Positions 40,808 through 50,520 of a stretch of 64,000 nucleotides of DNA are shown here, one piece after another. The DNA lies in assembly GCF_006152115.1 (NCBI RefSeq), contig NZ_VDFU01000007.1:62001-126000 (forward strand), given 5' to 3'. This DNA is from Rubellimicrobium rubrum. Its GTDB lineage: Bacteria > Pseudomonadota > Alphaproteobacteria > Rhodobacterales > Rhodobacteraceae. The notes below the pieces were generated by a model, which was not told the DNA's origin, searched no databases, and saw only the letters and a program-made list of their open reading frames with translations. The position numbers were made by a program, and so were the translations under genes. The stretch's first letter is position 1. Every line of letters starts with the position of its first letter.

Positions 40808-43717
40808 TCAGCGGGCCCACCAGCCACGCCGCTTGGGCCGTTCAGCCTGAGAGCCGGCCCCGTCCGCAGGAGCATCTCTGCCTTCCAGCTGACCCCCTTG
40901 AACAATCTGCTCGAATTGCTCGCGGGCCTCTTGGGCCGTTGCGGGCGCATCGCCAGCCGGAACTGGAACGTCGAGCGCCGGTTCGTCGTCCAGAGCCACG
41001 GCTGCATCCACTGCATCGTCCGGGTCAGCAGGAGGGGGCGTCGGGACATCCACCTGCTCTGTGACCGCTGCTCCGGCACGGGGACGACGCGCCCGAGCAG
41101 GCTTGGCCGGCTTGGGTGCCTCTTCCTTGGTAGGCGTGGCAACGGGGGCAGCGTCGGGAGAAGCTGCGTCCGCCTTGCGGGCACGGCTTCGCCGCTTCGG
41201 GGCCGGTTCCGCCGGCTCGACGTCGACCGGCTTGGGCTCCTCGGCCGCCTTACGGCGCGTGCGCCGCTTCGGAGCAGGCTGCGGTTCGGCACCGACCTCT
41301 TCGGTCGCGGCAACTGGCTCTTCGACCGGAACGGCCGCTGGTTGAGCCTCGGGGGCCAGATCCGCAACGCTCTCGACCGGCTGCTGTGGGGCTACAGGTT
41401 CAGGTTGCTCAACAGCTTCGGCCAATGCCGCAGGAGCGTCGTCGGCTTCCTCGGCCTCCTCGCCGTCATCACCCTCTTCGTCGTCCGCCTCCTCGGTGTC
41501 GGACTCCGCACCCGTGAGTTCGACACGGTCGCCGTTCCGCCGCCGGCGCCGGCGCCGCCGCTTCTTCCGCGGCCGATCATCCTCGGACACGACAGCCTCC
41601 GCAGTGACGTCGGCGGCTTCGCTCTCGACGGCCTCGGCCTCGGTCTCCACCTCGCCGAGGTCGCCTGCCTCGGTCAGGCCCTCTTCCTCGGTGAACTCCT
41701 CCTCGTCAGGCATGAGGGCGGCAGAACCGGCCATGACAATGGCCTGCGGTTCCGGAACCGCACGGGTCGCGGTCTTGAACTTCTCGATCGCGAAATCCGG
41801 TGAGATCAGGCGGCCGTCGGCCTCGACGCGCACGGCCATGGCATAGCGCTGCTCGATCCCGGCGATGTGTTCCCGCTTGTGGTTCATGAGGTAGTTGGCG
41901 ATGCCCACCGGAACGCGGACCAGAACCTCCTTGGTCCGGCCGCGGACGCCCTCCTCATCGAGTTGACGAAGGATCGCGAGTGCCACGCTATCGTCCGAGC
42001 GGAGATGGCCGGTCCCGTGGCAGTGCGGGCACGGCTGGGTCGTCGATTCCAGCATCCCCGGACGCAGCCGTTGACGGGACATCTCCAGCAGGCCGAAGCC
42101 CGAAATGCGGCCCACCTGGATGCGGGCGCGATCGGTCTTGAGCTTGTCCTTGAAGCGCTTCTCGACGGATGCGTTGTTCTTGCGCTCCTCCATGTCGATG
42201 AAGTCGATCACGATGAGCCCAGCAAGATCGCGAAGCCGAAGCTGGCGCGCCACCTCGTCGGCAGCCTCGAGGTTGGTCTTCAGAGCCGTCTGCTCAATGG
42301 ACCCTTCCTTGGTCGCCCGACCCGAGTTCACGTCGATCGCAACCAAGGCCTCGGTGACGCCGATGACGATGTACCCGCCCGATGGAAGCTGAACGACGGG
42401 GTTGAACATCGAAGCCAGGTAGCTCTCGACCTGATAACGCGCGAACAGAGGCATCGGGTCGCGGTAATGCACCACCTCCTGCACTTGGGTAGGAAGGATC
42501 ATGCGCATGAACTCGCGCGCGTTCCGATGCCCTTCGGCCCCTTCCACGATGACCTCGTCGATCTCATTGGAGTAAAGATCCCGGATCGAGCGCTTGATGA
42601 TGTCGCCTTCCTCGTAGATCTTCGACGGCGCGATGGAACGCAGCGTCAACTCGCGGATCTGCTCCCAAAGGCGCTGCAGGTAATCGTAGTCCCGCTTGAT
42701 CTCGGCCTTGGTGCGCTGGCTGCCGGCCGTGCGGATGATCAGGCCCGCTCCTTCCGGCACGTCCAGTTCGGCCGCGATCTCCTTGAGCTTCTTGCGGTCG
42801 ACGGCGTTGGTGATCTTACGAGAGATGCCACCTCCTCGGGCGGTGTTCGGCATCAGGACGCAGTAGCGGCCCGCCAAGGATAGATAGGTGGTCAGAGCTG
42901 CGCCCTTGTTGCCACGCTCTTCCTTGACGACCTGGACCAGCATGATCTGCCGGACCTTGATGACCTCCTGGATCTTGTAACGCCGGACGCGAGAGGTCTT
43001 GCGGGCCGGACGAAGGTCCAGATGATCCTCCTCCTCGGCCACGACCTCGATCGTTTCGTCTTTCTCGACGACCTCGACGCCATCCTCTTCGGATGCTTCT
43101 TCGGTGTCAGACGCTTCACCGACGGCCGGCGCGCTGCCAAAGGCTGGGACCTCGACGGGCGTGTCCTGCACGGCGAGCATCGGGGACAAGCCTTCCGCGC
43201 CCTCCGAACCCTCCTCGACCGTCAGGTCGATGGTTTCCATCCCTGCGGGATCCAGGCCTGACTCGCGAGTCGCGACAGCATCCCCTTCGCCTTCGCAGCT
43301 AAGAGGCTTGGAGCGGCCACGTCCACGGACCCTCTGGCGCCGCCCGTCCCGCCGCCGGTCCGCGCCACGGTCGTCGGCCTTGGCTTCGACGCTTTCGTCA
43401 GAGGACTCTTCCTCCTCGCTCTGCTCGGCGAGGGCGCGCTCTTCGGCGAGCAGCGCCTGGCGATCCGCCACGGGGATCTGGTAGTAGTCCGGGTGGATTT
43501 CGGCGAAAGCGAGGAAACCGTGCCTGTTTCCGCCGTAATCTACGAAAGCGGCCTGCAGCGAGGGCTCTACCCGCGTGACCTTGGCGAGGTAGACGTTGCC
43601 GGCAATCTGGCGCTTGGACGCGGACTCGAAATCGAAATCCTCGACGCGGTTGCCGTCCACCACCACGACCCGAGTCTCCTCGGGGTGGGTGGCATCGATG
43701 AGCATTTTCTTGGCCAT
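40808..43717 (-). CDS. rne: ribonuclease E
   Basis: A 969-residue RNase E from ATG 43715-43717 (MAKKMLIDATHPEETR; AGGA upstream; frame upstream is spurious). The S1 domain starts at ~37 (GNVYLAKVTRVEPSLQAAFVDYG) but is interrupted by a long acidic/Ser-rich insertion, residues ~95-235, before resuming at YKIQEVIKVRQIMLVQVVKEE, an arrangement known in alphaproteobacteria. Catalytic Asp pair D462 (AIDVNSG) and D505 (VIDFID); Zn-link C563/C566 in CPHCHG. From ~690 onward the protein is a low-complexity acidic then Lys/Arg/Ala-rich scaffold with an Arg-rich patch (RKKRRRRRRRR) that would bind RNA and degradosome partners, ending in RGWWAR. Confidence 0.95.
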   Translation of the reverse strand: MAKKMLIDATHPEETRVVVVDGNRVEDFDFESASKRQIAGNVYLAKVTRVEPSLQAAFVDYGGNRHGFLAFAEIHPDYYQIPVADRQALLAEERALAEQSEEEESSDESVEAKADDRGADRRRDGRRQRVRGRGRSKPLSCEGEGDAVATRESGLDPAGMETIDLTVEEGSEGAEGLSPMLAVQDTPVEVPAFGSAPAVGEASDTEEASEEDGVEVVEKDETIEVVAEEEDHLDLRPARKTSRVRRYKIQEVIKVRQIMLVQVVKEERGNKGAALTTYLSLAGRYCVLMPNTARGGGISRKITNAVDRKKLKEIAAELDVPEGAGLIIRTAGSQRTKAEIKRDYDYLQRLWEQIRELTLRSIAPSKIYEEGDIIKRSIRDLYSNEIDEVIVEGAEGHRNAREFMRMILPTQVQEVVHYRDPMPLFARYQVESYLASMFNPVVQLPSGGYIVIGVTEALVAIDVNSGRATKEGSIEQTALKTNLEAADEVARQLRLRDLAGLIVIDFIDMEERKNNASVEKRFKDKLKTDRARIQVGRISGFGLLEMSRQRLRPGMLESTTQPCPHCHGTGHLRSDDSVALAILRQLDEEGVRGRTKEVLVRVPVGIANYLMNHKREHIAGIEQRYAMAVRVEADGRLISPDFAIEKFKTATRAVPEPQAIVMAGSAALMPDEEEFTEEEGLTEAGDLGEVETEAEAVESEAADVTAEAVVSEDDRPRKKRRRRRRRRNGDRVELTGAESDTEEADDEEGDDGEEAEEADDAPAALAEAVEQPEPVAPQQPVESVADLAPEAQPAAVPVEEPVAATEEVGAEPQPAPKRRTRRKAAEEPKPVDVEPAEPAPKRRSRARKADAASPDAAPVATPTKEEAPKPAKPARARRPRAGAAVTEQVDVPTPPPADPDDAVDAAVALDDEPALDVPVPAGDAPATAQEAREQFEQIVQGGQLEGRDAPADGAGSQAERPKRRGWWAR

Positions 43718-44117
43718 TTGATCCTGCATGCGCGACCTGGCGGCGCCCACTGAGGGGCGCTTGGGGGTCGGTCATGTCCATGGTTGGCGACGGCGCGCAT
43801 GAAAGCGGGGCCAAGATCCCTCGGGACCCGACCCTGCCAACCTTCATCAAGCGCGCGCAACATCGCGGGTTCTTCTCCGACGCCGCAGGGATCCGCGGCG
43901 CCCGTTTCACGACCCCTTGACGCTGCCCGTAGGCCGCGCGGCTGGGGATCTCAGTCAGGCCAAGGCGGCCCAGTCCAGTCCGAATCATCCGTGGCCGACA
44001 TGGACCACTTGGCGGAGACCCGGAAATCCTTTGACGGCGCGCCCAAGACCGAGCGCATCCGTTCCCACCTTCATAGCGAAGGCGGGGCGGGATGCACAAT
44101 GCCCTACGTCATGCCTG
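43718..44117. promoter_or_regulatory. 400-bp region upstream of rne, probable long leader
   Basis: Separates rne from the upstream dctD (same strand). No credible gene is present. In other bacteria rne has a long 5' leader through which RNase E controls its own message, and the size here is compatible; that is inference. I did not find a single dominant hairpin by eye, and no dctD terminator with a T-run. Confidence 0.4.
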
Positions 44118-45452
44118 TCAGAGGTAGTCCGACCGGCTCAGGTTGTACTTGGCCATCTTCTCGTTGAGGGTGCGCCGGGGAAGGCATAGCTCCTCCATGA
44201 CGGCGACGATGGAGCCCTTGTGCCGGCGCATGGTGTTGTCGATCAGCATTCGCTCGAAGGCTTCCACGAACTCCTTGAGCGGCTTGCCTTCGGTGGTCAT
44301 GGCGGGCTTGGCGGAGTCGTCCGTGTCGGCCATAAGCAGTGAGGCGATGGTGCCGGTCCCGCGCCGGTTCTGGAGGACCGCGCGCTCCGCCACATTGATC
44401 AGTTGCCGCACGTTCCCGGGCCAGGGTGCCTGCAGCAGTTGTGCCGCTTCCTGCGCCGAGATCTCGGGCGTGTCGCAGCCATACTCTTCAGCGAACTGCT
44501 CGCTCAGACGGGTGAACAGGGTCAGGATGTCCTCGCCACGCTGGCGCAGGGGAGGGACTGTGATTCGAAGGGCCGCCAACCGATAGAACAGATCCGGCCG
44601 CAAGACCGATTCGCAGGTCTTCCCCTCGTCCTGCAGGTTGCAGATCGCGATGATGCGGGTCTCGGCCGGACTGCCCTGGTCGTTGATGGCCGTGAGGAGC
44701 CGTGCCTGCAGCGGTCCTGACAAGGCCTCGACATCCTCGAGAACCAGGGTTCCTCCCCTGGCCTCCTCGACCGCCGGCATGGGCTCATCCTGCTGCGGTG
44801 GGCCGAAAAGTCGCCGTGAGAGCGTATCGTCGTCATAGGCTGAGCAGCTCAGCAGGACGAACTTTCGTGACGAGCGGGCGCTGACCGCATGAAGGGCATG
44901 CGCGACAAGCGTCTTGCCGGTCCCCGTCTCGCCCTCGATGAGGATGTGGCCCTCGGCCTGCCCGAGATCGAGTATGTCCTCACGCAGCCGCTCCATCGTC
45001 GGGGACGCCCCGATAAGCTTGCGCATGAGCGCGTCCTTGTCCGACAACTCGCGGCGCAGGGCGCGCGAGTCCAGGGCGAGCCGCCGGGCCTGCGTCGCCT
45101 TCTTCGCCAACTCCGTCATTCGATCGGGATTGAAGGGCTTCTCGAGAAAGTCGAACGCCCCCACACGCATCGCCTCCACCGCCATCGGCACGTCGCCATG
45201 ACCGGTGATCATGATGACCGGGAGCGTGGAGTCGACGCTCTTAAGTTTGCGGAGAAATTGCATGCCGTCCATCCCCGGCATCCGCACGTCGCTGACCACG
45301 ATCCCCGGATAGTCTGCGTTGATCCCCTTCAGGGCATCCTCGGCAGAGCCGTAGGTCTCGGTGTCGAACCCCGAAAGGGCCAGCCACTGACTGATGGACT
45401 GTCGCATGTCCTTCTCGTCATCGACGATCGCGATTTTCATGGTCTTGGACAT
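44118..45452 (-). CDS. dctD: DctD-type response regulator with a degenerate AAA+ domain
   Basis: A 444-residue protein: receiver (phospho-acceptor D55 in VVSDVRMPGMDG), AAA+ domain (residues ~145-370) and C-terminal Fis-type helix-turn-helix (MEELCLPRRTLNEKMAKYNLSRSDYL). Walker A is intact (GETGTGKT, 174-181), but the L1 loop GAFTGA that contacts sigma-54 is missing: residues 217-230 are LFGPPQQDEPMPAVEE-like instead. Walker B reads GGTLVLEDVEAL, with the usual Asp-Glu order reversed. It probably regulates without sigma-54 remodelling. The family controls C4-dicarboxylate transport, but no dctPQM genes are in the window. It follows dctB by 18 bases. Confidence 0.85.
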   Translation of the reverse strand: MSKTMKIAIVDDEKDMRQSISQWLALSGFDTETYGSAEDALKGINADYPGIVVSDVRMPGMDGMQFLRKLKSVDSTLPVIMITGHGDVPMAVEAMRVGAFDFLEKPFNPDRMTELAKKATQARRLALDSRALRRELSDKDALMRKLIGASPTMERLREDILDLGQAEGHILIEGETGTGKTLVAHALHAVSARSSRKFVLLSCSAYDDDTLSRRLFGPPQQDEPMPAVEEARGGTLVLEDVEALSGPLQARLLTAINDQGSPAETRIIAICNLQDEGKTCESVLRPDLFYRLAALRITVPPLRQRGEDILTLFTRLSEQFAEEYGCDTPEISAQEAAQLLQAPWPGNVRQLINVAERAVLQNRRGTGTIASLLMADTDDSAKPAMTTEGKPLKEFVEAFERMLIDNTMRRHKGSIVAVMEELCLPRRTLNEKMAKYNLSRSDYL

Positions 45453-45470
45453 TCACGGTCCTTCCTAAAC

Positions 45471-47225
45471 CTACTCGGCAGCAGCGACCTTGGCGTCGAG
45501 CGCAGGGAGGACGACCTCGAAAACCGCTCCTCCATCCGCACCATTGCGTGCGGTCAACCGCCCGCCTAGGTCGTTCACAATGCCGGAGGAGATGGCAAGT
45601 CCCAAGCCAACTCCGTCTCCGGGCTGCTTAGTGGTATAGAAAGGCTCGAAGAGCGCGTCTAGGTCTTCGATTCCCGGGCCATTGTCGCGGACTGTTAAAC
45701 TGACGGTCTGGCCGGCCGCAAGCAGGATCTCGACTGCAGGATCCTTCACACTACGCGTCGCATCAAGAGCGTTGCGCAACAGGTTGATGATGACCTGTTC
45801 CAGGCGCAGCCGGTCACCGAGGATCACGGCTGGGCCGTCCGACATCGTTCGCGTTATGGCCACCCGGCGCGCCTTGAGCTGCGGCTCCATCATGGCGAGC
45901 GCCGAAGACACGGCATCGCGGACGTCGAACGGCTCGAACGCATCCGAGCCCTTCCGCGCATAGCTCTTGAGCTGTCGCGTGATGGCGCCCATGCGATCGA
46001 TCAGATCGTCGATCCTTTGAAACGAGGCGAGCGCTTCCTCTGGCCGCTTGCGTTGGATGAGGAGCCGGGCGCCGGCAAGGTATGTCTTCATGGCCGCTAG
46101 GGGCTGGTTAAGCTCATGACTCACGGCAGCCGACATCTCCCCAAGGACGGCGAGCTTGGACGACTGCGCCAGGGTCTGCTCGGCGACCTGGAGTGTCTTC
46201 TCCATGCGCTCCCGCTCTGCGATCTCCCGGCTGAGCCGCGCGTTGAGCAGCCGCAATTCGGCCGACTCCTTCTGAAACGTGATCAGGCGCGAGGCCGTCT
46301 TTCGGGACGATAGCCAGAATGCGAGCGCCAGCAGGATCGCGAAGCCCATGATCTCGAGGGCGAGGACGCCGTTCACCCGTTCGCGCACGCTGGCATAGGC
46401 TGTGAACCCGATCAGCCGCCAGCCTTGGAACGGGATGCGGAGTTCGCGCCGCATCACTGCCTCACCGCTCACATACGCATCGACGGGCAAGGTGGTCCAA
46501 TCCTGAGTGACCCGTAGGGCCCGCTCGATCGACGACGGCGCCGATGTGAGTTGCAGGGCGTCGGTCTCGGTCAGGCCACGCCAGCGCCGCTCGGTGGCAA
46601 GGAGGACGTCCCCGCTGGCATTGGTCACCATGACGGCGTCCTGCGTTCCGGCCCAGCTCTGCTCCAGGCGCGCAAGGTTCACCTCAACGGAGATTACGCC
46701 TAAGACCTCGCCGCCCTCCTCGACGCGGCGGGAGTAGAGGAATCCAAAGGCGCCGGTGGGCTGCTCGACGACCGTGAACTCCGTTCCGGTTCCCCGCAGA
46801 GCCTCGGTGAAGTAAGCCGTGGCCGCGTGCACCTCGCCTAGCCGCCTGCGCTCGGTGGCAGCCACTACACGGCCTTCGCGATTGTAGAGCATGATCGAGG
46901 CGGCCCCGATCTCGTCCACGAGACCGAGGAGCCTTTGGGTGGATCGTGAGAAGTCCCCGATCTGGAGCGCGTTGATCAGCTCGGGATCACGTACGAGCAG
47001 TTGGGGCACGATGGAATTGCGCTGAAGCTCTGAGACGAGCTGACCGACATAGAGCGTGTAGCGGACCTCGGCCCGGTTTCTCACCGTTTCGGTGAAACGC
47101 TGGGTCAGGACTTGGTTGGTGATCCAGATGATCGCGACAGCGGCTAGGCAGAACAGCGCGAGCGCGATGCGCGGCCACCAGGATCGGCCAAGTCCAGCGT
47201 TGGGGGTGTCTCGGACGTCGCTCAT
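45471..47225 (-). CDS. dctB: DctB-type C4-dicarboxylate sensor histidine kinase
   Basis: A 584-residue membrane kinase from ATG 47223-47225. A first membrane helix at ~20-40 and a second at ~285-305 flank a periplasmic double-PDC/Cache sensor. Then a coiled linker (LINARLSREIAERERMEKTLQ-like), a HisKA domain with phospho-His in LGEMSAAVSHELNQPLAAMKTYLAGA, and an HATPase domain (LLRNALDAT, FEPFYTTKQPGDGVGLGLAIS). This HELNQPLAA layout is characteristic of DctB. It would sense succinate, malate or fumarate and phosphorylate DctD at D55. Confidence 0.88.
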   Translation of the reverse strand: MSDVRDTPNAGLGRSWWPRIALALFCLAAVAIIWITNQVLTQRFTETVRNRAEVRYTLYVGQLVSELQRNSIVPQLLVRDPELINALQIGDFSRSTQRLLGLVDEIGAASIMLYNREGRVVAATERRRLGEVHAATAYFTEALRGTGTEFTVVEQPTGAFGFLYSRRVEEGGEVLGVISVEVNLARLEQSWAGTQDAVMVTNASGDVLLATERRWRGLTETDALQLTSAPSSIERALRVTQDWTTLPVDAYVSGEAVMRRELRIPFQGWRLIGFTAYASVRERVNGVLALEIMGFAILLALAFWLSSRKTASRLITFQKESAELRLLNARLSREIAERERMEKTLQVAEQTLAQSSKLAVLGEMSAAVSHELNQPLAAMKTYLAGARLLIQRKRPEEALASFQRIDDLIDRMGAITRQLKSYARKGSDAFEPFDVRDAVSSALAMMEPQLKARRVAITRTMSDGPAVILGDRLRLEQVIINLLRNALDATRSVKDPAVEILLAAGQTVSLTVRDNGPGIEDLDALFEPFYTTKQPGDGVGLGLAISSGIVNDLGGRLTARNGADGGAVFEVVLPALDAKVAAAE

Positions 47226-47272
47226 GCCTGGTGGTCTAAGCCTTGCCGCATCCGCCCTCAAGGAAGGCGGAC

Positions 47273-47941
47273 CTAGGCAGTCGCAAACTGGCCGACGAGG
47301 CCGCGGAAAAGCGCCAGCCCATCCGTGCCGCCGTGATTGGGATCTGCCGCCCGTTCGGGGTGCGGCATCAGGCCGAGAACCCGGCGATTGGCGGAAAGCA
47401 CGCCAGCCACGTCCTCCAGGGAACCATTCAGCGGAGCGGCATAGGTGAATGCGATCCGATCTTCGCCCCGGAGACGGGCCATCGTTTCGTCGTCAGCGAA
47501 GTAGTTCCCGTCATGGTGCGCGATCGGAAACTGCACCTCCTGACCCGTGGCGTAGCCTTCGGTGAAGGCCGAGTCCGACGTACCCACATGCAGGGTGGCC
47601 GTGCGGCAGATGAACTTCAGACCGGCGTTCCGCATGAGAGCCCCGGGCAGAAGACCCATTTCGGTGAGGACCTGGAAGCCGTTGCAGATTCCCAGCACAT
47701 ACCCTCCCCGCCTGGCATGGGCCTGTACGGCCGCGCCGATCGGAGACTGCGCCGCGATGGCTCCGCAACGTAGATAATCCCCGAAGGAGAACCCGCCCGG
47801 AACGGCCACGAGGTCGGTTCCCGCAGGCAGGGCATGATCCTTGTGCCAAGCCAAGCTCACATCTGCGCCCGCATGGCGGAGAGCGACAGCGAGATCCCGG
47901 TCGCAGTTCGAACCAGGGAAGACGACAACGGCAGCCTTCAT
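47273..47941 (-). CDS. purQ: phosphoribosylformylglycinamidine synthase, glutaminase subunit
   Basis: A 222-residue class I glutamine amidotransferase. C86 in [13 protein letters not shown] is the nucleophile and the His of LMPHPERA the catalytic partner; [13 protein letters not shown] opens the protein. It supplies ammonia to PurL with PurS, making FGAM in purine synthesis. In related genomes it directly follows purS; here a decayed alcohol dehydrogenase gene lies between them. Confidence 0.95.
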   Translation of the reverse strand: MKAAVVVFPGSNCDRDLAVALRHAGADVSLAWHKDHALPAGTDLVAVPGGFSFGDYLRCGAIAAQSPIGAAVQAHARRGGYVLGICNGFQVLTEMGLLPGALMRNAGLKFICRTATLHVGTSDSAFTEGYATGQEVQFPIAHHDGNYFADDETMARLRGEDRIAFTYAAPLNGSLEDVAGVLSANRRVLGLMPHPERAADPNHGGTDGLALFRGLVGQFATA

Positions 47942-48059
47942 CGTGACACCTCCTCAGGATGGGCAGGGTCCTTAAGACCTGCGTGCCTTTCGCCGTCAAC
48001 CCTGCGGTGTGTCGCAAGAGCCAAGTCAAGAAACTGGCCGCCACAGCCGTGCCAAGAGG

Positions 48060-49031
48060 AGTCCCGGCGTCCATCGCCGGCGATTTCGGCCGAGACACCA
48101 GAAAGTCCTGTCTCGCTGGAAGCCAGCGGAGCCAGATCCCTTCGGCCGGTCTCGATCAGCCCAAGAAGCGGAGGATGCTGCCCAGTAGGCGTCCCATGGT
48201 TGCCAAGACCGGTCAGGTGGCCCGAATAGACGGACATGACGTCCACTTCGATCCGAGACCGTGAATGGCAGGCAGCCCGACTTGGACGTGACGCCCCAGG
48301 GGTCGTAGGCAGCGGCTCGAGGCATCCAGGGCGCAGGGGAGCCCAAGGCTTCCAAGCTCGCATGCGCGGCGGCGCCGTTCAGATCCCGGATTGCCTGGGC
48401 GGGTTCATCATCCCGCGCATTGGCGACCGCGTTGGCCCCAAGTCTTTACGCAGGATCGCTCACCATGTTCACAGCCCTGATGCGGCACTTGTCGCTTGGC
48501 CGAGGACGACCAAGAGCCCAGGTCCGTGGACGGCCAGCCACTCGCCCGGCTTCGAAGCAGTGCGCCCGGTCAGTACGTGCCAGGCTGTCGAAGCCCGGCA
48601 ACCCAGCCCTGCCACAAGGTCAGGCGACAGTCGCACAGGCGAAGGAGTAAGATTGTGGTCGCGCGGCACGGACACGTACTCGGCGAATGCTCCCTGTGTA
48701 GTGAAGCCCGGAATCACCTGATCGACCCAGGTGGTCGACTCCCCGGCTAGGCAGCAGGGACACTCGCCGCAAGCCAGAGTGAATGGGGCTATGACCTGAT
48801 CGGCCAGCCTCCAGCGAGACCGGGTTCCAGCGTCAACGAGCTCTCCAGAATACTCCTTGCCGAGGATGTGCCCCGGCTTCACGAGCCAATGCTCACCACC
48901 CCGCCGTGCCAGTCCGAGCGGGAGACCACGCAGGACAGAACCCGAAGCGCGACCCGTCGTCAGGGCAGCCCGGGTCAGGTTGGTTCTGGACGACGAGCGG
49001 TGTGGAGCTTGTCCAGCACCGCCTCGCGCAT
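48060..49031 (-). pseudogene. zinc-type alcohol dehydrogenase, frame-shifted remnant
   Basis: A collinear but broken medium-chain Zn alcohol dehydrogenase. Starting at an ATG overlapping the purS stop (49029-49031), one frame gives MREAVLDKLHTARRPEPT then a stop, followed in the same frame by SRSDWHGGV (catalytic-zinc region). A second frame (48882-48469) gives PGHILGKEYSGELVDAG, VIAPFTLACGECPCCLAG (structural Cys cluster), GAFAEYVSVPRDHNL and GEWLAVHGPG. A third frame at ~48430-48330 gives VANARDDEPAQAIRDL and ASLEALGSPAP, and the second frame returns at ~48260-48150 with LTGLGNHGTPTGQHPPLLGLIE. At least one in-frame stop and three shifts; the enzyme cannot be made intact. Confidence 0.85.
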
Positions 49032-49270
49032 CAGGCCAGTTCGATCCGGTAGCTTTCGATGACCGTGTTGGCCAGAAGCTTCTCGCACATCGCTCGCACC
49101 TCGGTCTCGGCGGTCGGGCGGTCCGATGCGGCGAGGTCGAGCTCGATCACCTTGCCTTGGCGCACGCCATTCACGCCCTCAAAGCCCAGTGAGCCCAGGG
49201 CACGTCGAACGGCTTCCCCCTGGGGATCGAGAACCCCGTTCTTCAACATGACGGTGACAGTGGCCTTCAT
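49031..49270 (-). CDS. purS: phosphoribosylformylglycinamidine synthase subunit PurS
   Basis: A 79-residue PurS (MKATVTVMLKNGVLDPQGEA, GVNGVRQGKVIELDL), the small protein that bridges PurQ and PurL in the three-part FGAM synthase. Follows purC by ten bases. Its stop overlaps the start codon of the alcohol dehydrogenase remnant. Confidence 0.95.
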   Translation of the reverse strand: MKATVTVMLKNGVLDPQGEAVRRALGSLGFEGVNGVRQGKVIELDLAASDRPTAETEVRAMCEKLLANTVIESYRIELA

Positions 49271-49280
49271 CAGCGAGCCT

Positions 49281-50045
49281 TCAATTGATCAGAGTAGGCT
49301 TGGGGCGATGCGTGACGTTCGACGGCAGAACGCCAAGGCGACGCGCGACCTCGGTATAGGCTTCCGTCAGCGAACCCAGATCGTTGCGGAACACATCCTT
49401 GTCGAGCTTGCGGCCAGTCTCGATGTCCCAAAGGCGGCACGAGTCCGGGCTGATCTCATCGGCCACAACCAAGCGAGCGAAATCACCGTCCCAGATGCGA
49501 CCGATCTCGATCTTGAAGTCCACGAGCTTGATGCCGACGCCCATGAAGACCCCCGACAGGAAGTCGTTCACCCGCAGCGCAAGCGCAACGATGTCGTCGA
49601 GGTCCTGCTGCGCCGCCCAGCCGAAAGCGATGATATACTCCTCGGGCACCAGCGGGTCGCCGAGCCGATCATCCTTGTAACAGAACTCAACGATGGGTCG
49701 CGGAAGCTGCGTGCCTTCGTCCATGCCCAGTCGCTTGGCCATCGAGCCCGCGGCAAAGTTCCGGACGATCACCTCGAGAGGGATAATCTCAACCTGACGA
49801 ACGAGTTGCTCGCGCATGTTGAGGCGGCGGATGAAATGGGTGGGCACGCCGATCTGCTGAAGGCCGGTCATGAAGAACTCGCTCAGGCGGTTGTTCAGGA
49901 CACCCTTGCCCTCGAAAACTTCCTTCTTGGCGCCATTGCCGGCCGTCGCATCGTCCTTGAAATACTGGACGATGGTCCCCGGCTCCGGCCCTTCGTAGAG
50001 GATCTTCGCCTTGCCTTCGTAGATCTTCTTGCGACGTGGTGCCAT
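49281..50045 (-). CDS. purC: SAICAR synthetase (phosphoribosylaminoimidazole-succinocarboxamide synthase)
   Basis: A 254-residue PurC from ATG 50043-50045. [68 protein letters not shown] and [14 protein letters not shown] are the family motifs. It joins CAIR and aspartate with ATP. Start of the purC-purS-(remnant)-purQ run; divergent from the DUF1476 gene, an arrangement typical for Rhodobacteraceae. Confidence 0.96.
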   Translation of the reverse strand: MAPRRKKIYEGKAKILYEGPEPGTIVQYFKDDATAGNGAKKEVFEGKGVLNNRLSEFFMTGLQQIGVPTHFIRRLNMREQLVRQVEIIPLEVIVRNFAAGSMAKRLGMDEGTQLPRPIVEFCYKDDRLGDPLVPEEYIIAFGWAAQQDLDDIVALALRVNDFLSGVFMGVGIKLVDFKIEIGRIWDGDFARLVVADEISPDSCRLWDIETGRKLDKDVFRNDLGSLTEAYTEVARRLGVLPSNVTHRPKPTLIN

Positions 50046-50202
50046 GAAGGGGCTCCTGGGGGTCGGGGGACCCGCTCCTATGAGGTTGCTGGCCTCATAC
50101 GGCAAGGCCCCCTTGCGGGCAAGTCACCCCAGGGTCATACCACGCGCAGCCACGGCGAGCCCGATCGGGGATTGCCACATTCCAGGAGGAAAGGTCACGG
50201 CC

Positions 50203-50520
50203 ATGACCACGTTCGACGACCGCGAGCGCGCCTTCGAGGCCCAGTTCGCCCATGATGCCGACATGCAGTTCCGAGCCGAAGCCCGGCGCAACCGGCTCTT
50301 GGGCCTGTGGGCAGCCGGCCTGCTCGGAAAGTCCGGAGACGAAGCATCGTCCTATGCCAGCGCCGTCGTCAAGTCGGACGTCCAGCAGCCTGGCGAGGAG
50401 GACGTGTTCGAGAAGATCAGGTCCGACCTTCACGGAACGGTTGACGACGCCACTATTCGCCAACGCATGCGGGCCCTGATGGCCGAGGCGAAAGCTCAGT
50501 TGATGAACGAGGCCGACTAA
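50203..50520 (+). CDS. DUF1476 protein, F1-ATPase inhibitor zeta subunit
   Basis: A 105-residue helical protein from ATG 50203 with AGGAGG 13-18 bases upstream. It begins TTFDDRERAFEAQFAHDADMQFRAEARRNRLLGLWAAGLLG, the signature of DUF1476, identified in Paracoccus as the zeta inhibitor of the F1F0-ATP synthase; its N-terminal helix enters F1 and blocks reverse ATP hydrolysis. The C-terminal KIRSDLHGTVDDATIRQRMRALM completes the four-helix fold. Gene lies opposite purC. Confidence 0.92.
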   Translation: MTTFDDRERAFEAQFAHDADMQFRAEARRNRLLGLWAAGLLGKSGDEASSYASAVVKSDVQQPGEEDVFEKIRSDLHGTVDDATIRQRMRALMAEAKAQLMNEAD

